A stretch of 64,000 nt of DNA, from contig CAKKQC010000040.1 in assembly GCA_919901855.1 (NCBI GenBank), positions 62,001 through 126,000 on the forward strand, written 5' to 3'. The notes under the pieces are model-generated. The model saw nothing but the letters and a program-made list of their open reading frames with translations, made no database searches and was not told the origin of the DNA. The position numbers were made by a program, and so were the translations under genes. Position 1 is the first letter of the stretch. Every line of letters begins with the position of its first letter. The DNA is from a bacterium. GTDB lineage: Bacteria; Oederibacteriota; CAKKQC01. Positions 61,086 through 64,000 of this stretch are shown one piece after another.

Positions 61086-64000
61086 GTGGGCGGGGGATTC
61101 GCCGGAGGTCCGGCCCCCGGCGTCCGGCGCCGGTATCCGCGACGGCTCCTCGCGTCGTTGGCGGTCGCCATCGGCGTTGCCGTGATCTTCCCGCGAGCGG
61201 GCGTAGCGGCCGAAGGGGATGTCCTCTGGACTCGGACGCTGGAGGGGACCGCCGGCACGGTCTCTCCGCAAGGCAACAAGGTTTCCGGCGTCGCGCTGGA
61301 TTCGCTCGGGAACATCTGCGTGACCGGAACGGTCACGGTCACCGGCAACGGCGTGAACATCTGGGTGGCCAAGTTCGATCCCGCCGGTAACCAGTTGTGG
61401 TCGCGGACGTTTGCCGGAACCGTCTTCCCGCTGGGCAGCAACACCAGCGCGGGAGGCAACGACATCGCGGTCGGCGATGCGGACAATCTCTACGTGGTGG
61501 GGCGGTATTTCGAGGGGAGCGGCAGCGGAGGCTTCAACGGGTTCCTGATGAAGATCACGGCATCGGGTGACGGACCTCCGGTCTGGTCGGTGACGCAGAA
61601 CGGAAGCTTCAACAGTGCCGACGCCTACAACGGCGTCGCTTGGGACCCCCTGGCGGCCGCGGTTTACGTCACCGGATACGAGACCCAGACCTCGGGGTCC
61701 GGCAACCTCGTGATCCGGAGGTACACCCCGGCCGGGGCGGTGGTCTGGACCAGGACGGACACGGGGCCGGGGGCGTTCGGGGACATCGGCCAGGGCATCG
61801 CGGTCCATCCCAGCGGCGACCTGATCGTGGCCGGCAAGCGCATGGCTTCCGGCGCGGATGCCCGGGGCTGGGTCATGCGGATTCCCGCCAACGGCAGTGC
61901 GTCCCTCTGGAGCGTCGATTTCGCCGGCACCGCCGTGAGCAACAACAACACCGGGTTCCGGGTCTCGCTCGTTTCGAATCCGGCCAGCATGGCTTATGTC
62001 GCGGGCCGGGTGGTCAATGCGGGCCAGGTCGAGGACGGGTTCCTGGGGCAGTTCAACTGCGCCACCGGAGCCATGGTCTGGAGCCGGACGATCAACATCA
62101 ATGGGGTCAACCAGTTCGACGAACTGATGGCCGTGGCGGGGGAACCCAGCGGGAGCGTCTTCGCGGGCGGCGATATCTCCCCCGACGTCACCGCGCAGGC
62201 GGATATCTGGGTAGGCAAGTTCGACTTCTACGGCAATCTCCTCTGGACCAGGACATTCGGCGCCGCTCCCCTGGCCAACGAGTTCTGCAACGGGCTCGCG
62301 CTGGCCGCGGACGGGTCGCTCTATGCCGGGGGCCAGCAGGACGCCGATTACCCGGTGCAGGTCCGGAACTCGAAGGCCTGGATCCGCAAGTACGCGCCGG
62401 GCGGCGCGGGCGCGTGCGCGCCGGCCATCACGGTCAGGGCGCTGAATCCCGAGCCGTTGTACGCGGCCGGGGGAGACGAGGTCCTTTACCGGTTCTCGTT
62501 CAGCGTGTCGGGCAACATCACGGTGTTCAACCTGACCATCACCGCCTCGGCCACGGGAGGCGCGGGGGCTCGAACCTATGTCGCGCCGTCGCTTTCCGTC
62601 ACCGTGTTCGGCGGGGGAGGACTCCTGCATTTGGGATACTCGCCGGACGGGATCAACTGGTTCCCGGGCGAGGCGGCGGTGCCGGAGCCATTCTACCTGC
62701 GCTGGGTGGTCTCCCAGGTCTTCCCGGGGCGAAGCGGGATCATCTCGTTCCGGGCGTCCGTGGCGGGTGGATCCCCGCAGCTCCTCCAGGTCTTCTCTGG
62801 TTCGTCGACCTGCTCGTGCGATCCCGGGCTCACGACCAGCGCCGCGTTTTCCTACGCGACGACGGCCACCGGCCGCCGCATCGCCCCGCCGCTGATGGGA
62901 CTCAAGACCTACGACGGCCCGGCGGACAGCGACGACACCGCCAACGCTATCGCGGTGGACGGGAGCGGGAACGTGGTGGTGGCGGGGTGGGAGACGGGCG
63001 TCGCCGGCGGGGACAACTGGCTCGTGCGCCGGTACGACCCCACGCTGAAGACGCTCCTGTCCTCGACCGGCTACAACGGCCCCGGGAACGGGACCGACCG
63101 GGCGTCCGCCGTGGCCGTGGACGGGAGCGGGAACGTGGTGGTGGCGGGATACGAATGGGGCGCCGGCGGATCGTACAACTGGCGGGTGCGCAAGTACGAC
63201 GCGACCCTCTCGACGCTCCTGGCCACCATCGACTACGACGGCCCGTCGACCAGCGCGGACATCGCCTACGCCGTGGCGGTGGATGGGAGCGGGAACGTCG
63301 TGGTGGCGGGATGCGACTGGGATGCTTCGGCCGAACGCGAGTGGCATGTGCGCAAGTACGACCCGACGCTCTCGGCCCTGCTGGCGAGCGTCTCCTACGA
63401 CAACCCGGTCTTGAGCGACGACTACGCCCGCGCCGTGGCCGTGGACGGGAGCGGGAACGTGGTGGTGGCGGGGAGCGCATGGCGCAGCGACGGCAGGCCG
63501 CACTGGCACTTGCGCATATACGACGCGGCGCTTTCCGGGCCTTTGACGAGCACCGACTACGCGGGTCCTGGAACCGGTTATGACTCCGCCAACGCCGTGG
63601 CGGTGGACGGGAACGGGAACATACTGGTGGCGGGGGACGAGGACGGTATCGCCACGGGGGTCGATTGGCGGATCCGCAAGTACAACCCGGCGCTCACGGC
63701 GGTGCTGGCGAGCGTCTCCTACGACGGGCCGGCGAACGGCGACGATTTCGCCAACGCTTTGGCGGTGGACGCGAACGGGAACGTGGCGGTGGCGGGATAC
63801 GAATGGAACGGCTTCTCCCAGCAGGAGGCCTGGCGGGTGCGCCGGTACGACCAGGGGCTGAACCTGGTCGATTCGCAGGCCCACGACGGCATGTCCGCTT
63901 ACGCCGACAAGCTTTATGGCGTCGCCGTATGCGGAACCAGCACGGTGTACGTGGCGGGCGGCGAATCGGTCATGGGACAGGGGGCCGACTTCGCCGTCGC
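61086..64000 (+). CDS. Exported SBBP-type beta-propeller repeat protein, 3' end missing
   Basis: At least 971 residues from GTG at 61086, open at the window edge. Signal peptide (RRLLASLAVAIGVAVIFPRA, cut near VAAEG). Residues about 45-450 contain SBBP-type repeats (GVALDSLGNICVTGTVTVTG, WVAKFDPAGNQLWSRTF, IWVGKFDFYGNLLWTRTFG). A DUF11/CARDB-like domain follows (about 455-590; YRFSFSVSGNITVFNLTITA, YLRWVVSQVFPGRSG), then six near-identical 54-residue repeats with AVAVDGSGNVVVAG and VRKYD motifs. The middle domain resembles those of the giant protein. SBBP proteins are secreted or surface-bound propellers of mostly unknown role. Confidence 0.85.
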   Translation, partial: MGGGFAGGPAPGVRRRYPRRLLASLAVAIGVAVIFPRAGVAAEGDVLWTRTLEGTAGTVSPQGNKVSGVALDSLGNICVTGTVTVTGNGVNIWVAKFDPAGNQLWSRTFAGTVFPLGSNTSAGGNDIAVGDADNLYVVGRYFEGSGSGGFNGFLMKITASGDGPPVWSVTQNGSFNSADAYNGVAWDPLAAAVYVTGYETQTSGSGNLVIRRYTPAGAVVWTRTDTGPGAFGDIGQGIAVHPSGDLIVAGKRMASGADARGWVMRIPANGSASLWSVDFAGTAVSNNNTGFRVSLVSNPASMAYVAGRVVNAGQVEDGFLGQFNCATGAMVWSRTININGVNQFDELMAVAGEPSGSVFAGGDISPDVTAQADIWVGKFDFYGNLLWTRTFGAAPLANEFCNGLALAADGSLYAGGQQDADYPVQVRNSKAWIRKYAPGGAGACAPAITVRALNPEPLYAAGGDEVLYRFSFSVSGNITVFNLTITASATGGAGARTYVAPSLSVTVFGGGGLLHLGYSPDGINWFPGEAAVPEPFYLRWVVSQVFPGRSGIISFRASVAGGSPQLLQVFSGSSTCSCDPGLTTSAAFSYATTATGRRIAPPLMGLKTYDGPADSDDTANAIAVDGSGNVVVAGWETGVAGGDNWLVRRYDPTLKTLLSSTGYNGPGNGTDRASAVAVDGSGNVVVAGYEWGAGGSYNWRVRKYDATLSTLLATIDYDGPSTSADIAYAVAVDGSGNVVVAGCDWDASAEREWHVRKYDPTLSALLASVSYDNPVLSDDYARAVAVDGSGNVVVAGSAWRSDGRPHWHLRIYDAALSGPLTSTDYAGPGTGYDSANAVAVDGNGNILVAGDEDGIATGVDWRIRKYNPALTAVLASVSYDGPANGDDFANALAVDANGNVAVAGYEWNGFSQQEAWRVRRYDQGLNLVDSQAHDGMSAYADKLYGVAVCGTSTVYVAGGESVMGQGADFAV
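62955..63926 (+). repeat. Six tandem repeats of exactly 162 bp
   Basis: The anchor GTGGACGGGAGCGGGAACGT or close variants starts at 62955, 63117, 63279, 63441, 63603 and 63765, every 162 bases (54 codons). The AVAVDGSGNVVVAG core is nearly identical at DNA level, while the sequence between cores varies. A seventh, degenerate unit may follow (GVAVCGTSTVYVAGG). Confidence 0.92.

Noticed and set aside
62955-63926. CRISPR array
   Set aside because: The repeats are 162-bp in-frame protein repeats, not short repeats with unique spacers.

Overview
The window is high-GC bacterial chromosomal DNA (by eye about two thirds G+C), gene-dense and mostly on the + strand. A TonB/ExbB/ExbD system with its receptor, an AsmA-family protein, a lipoprotein and long C-terminal FlgD-like/beta-propeller surface proteins indicate a diderm (Gram-negative-type) bacterium. 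The giant DUF11/CARDB/FN3 protein, the FlgD-like C-terminus and the TPR-penicillin-binding protein fusion recall little-studied phyla such as Elusimicrobiota or FCB-related candidate phyla. I cannot assign a phylum from sequence alone. I see no tRNA, rRNA, CRISPR array, insertion sequence or prophage.

Layout. 1-15400: a penicillin-binding protein running off the left edge (minus strand), an exported protein followed by recA, an AsmA-like protein, a glycosyltransferase, a Nudix hydrolase, a YdjM-like membrane protein, a GH116 glycosidase, exbB-exbD-tonB, a TonB-dependent receptor and an outer-membrane barrel. 15423-16959: a minus-strand trio (PqqD-like protein, miniature FtsX-like permease, small membrane protein). 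16978-22073: coaE and then a sensory block of four membrane proteins, two of them GAF-GGDEF diguanylate cyclases. 22074-27574: rho, a LysM/M23 endopeptidase, rpmE, prfA, prmC and a lipoprotein. 27720-39748: murA and a nearly gapless run hisD-B-H-A-F-I, trpE-trpG, a DUF1537 kinase, yicC, gmk, rpoZ and coaBC. 39869-64000: a metallo-beta-lactamase-fold hydrolase, a 6,351-residue surface protein, a TIG-domain protein and the start of an SBBP-repeat protein.

How they work together. The central block is housekeeping: histidine and tryptophan/folate branch synthesis, coenzyme A (coaE, coaBC), GMP kinase, translation termination (prfA/prmC), transcription (rho, rpoZ) and the cell wall (murA, PBP, M23 peptidase). 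Around it sit envelope functions (TonB uptake, AsmA, surface proteins) and c-di-GMP signalling.

Regulation that can be read directly is unusually rich. There is a recurring leaderless arrangement (TANNNT, six bases, start codon), two perfect CRP-type palindromes (TGTGA-N6-TCACA) in intergenic DNA, a sigma-54-like promoter followed 190 bases later by an intrinsic terminator with no gene between them, hairpins in the rho leader, and several exact DNA repeats. These are the parts most worth following up. They are pattern matches by eye and have not been tested by computation.
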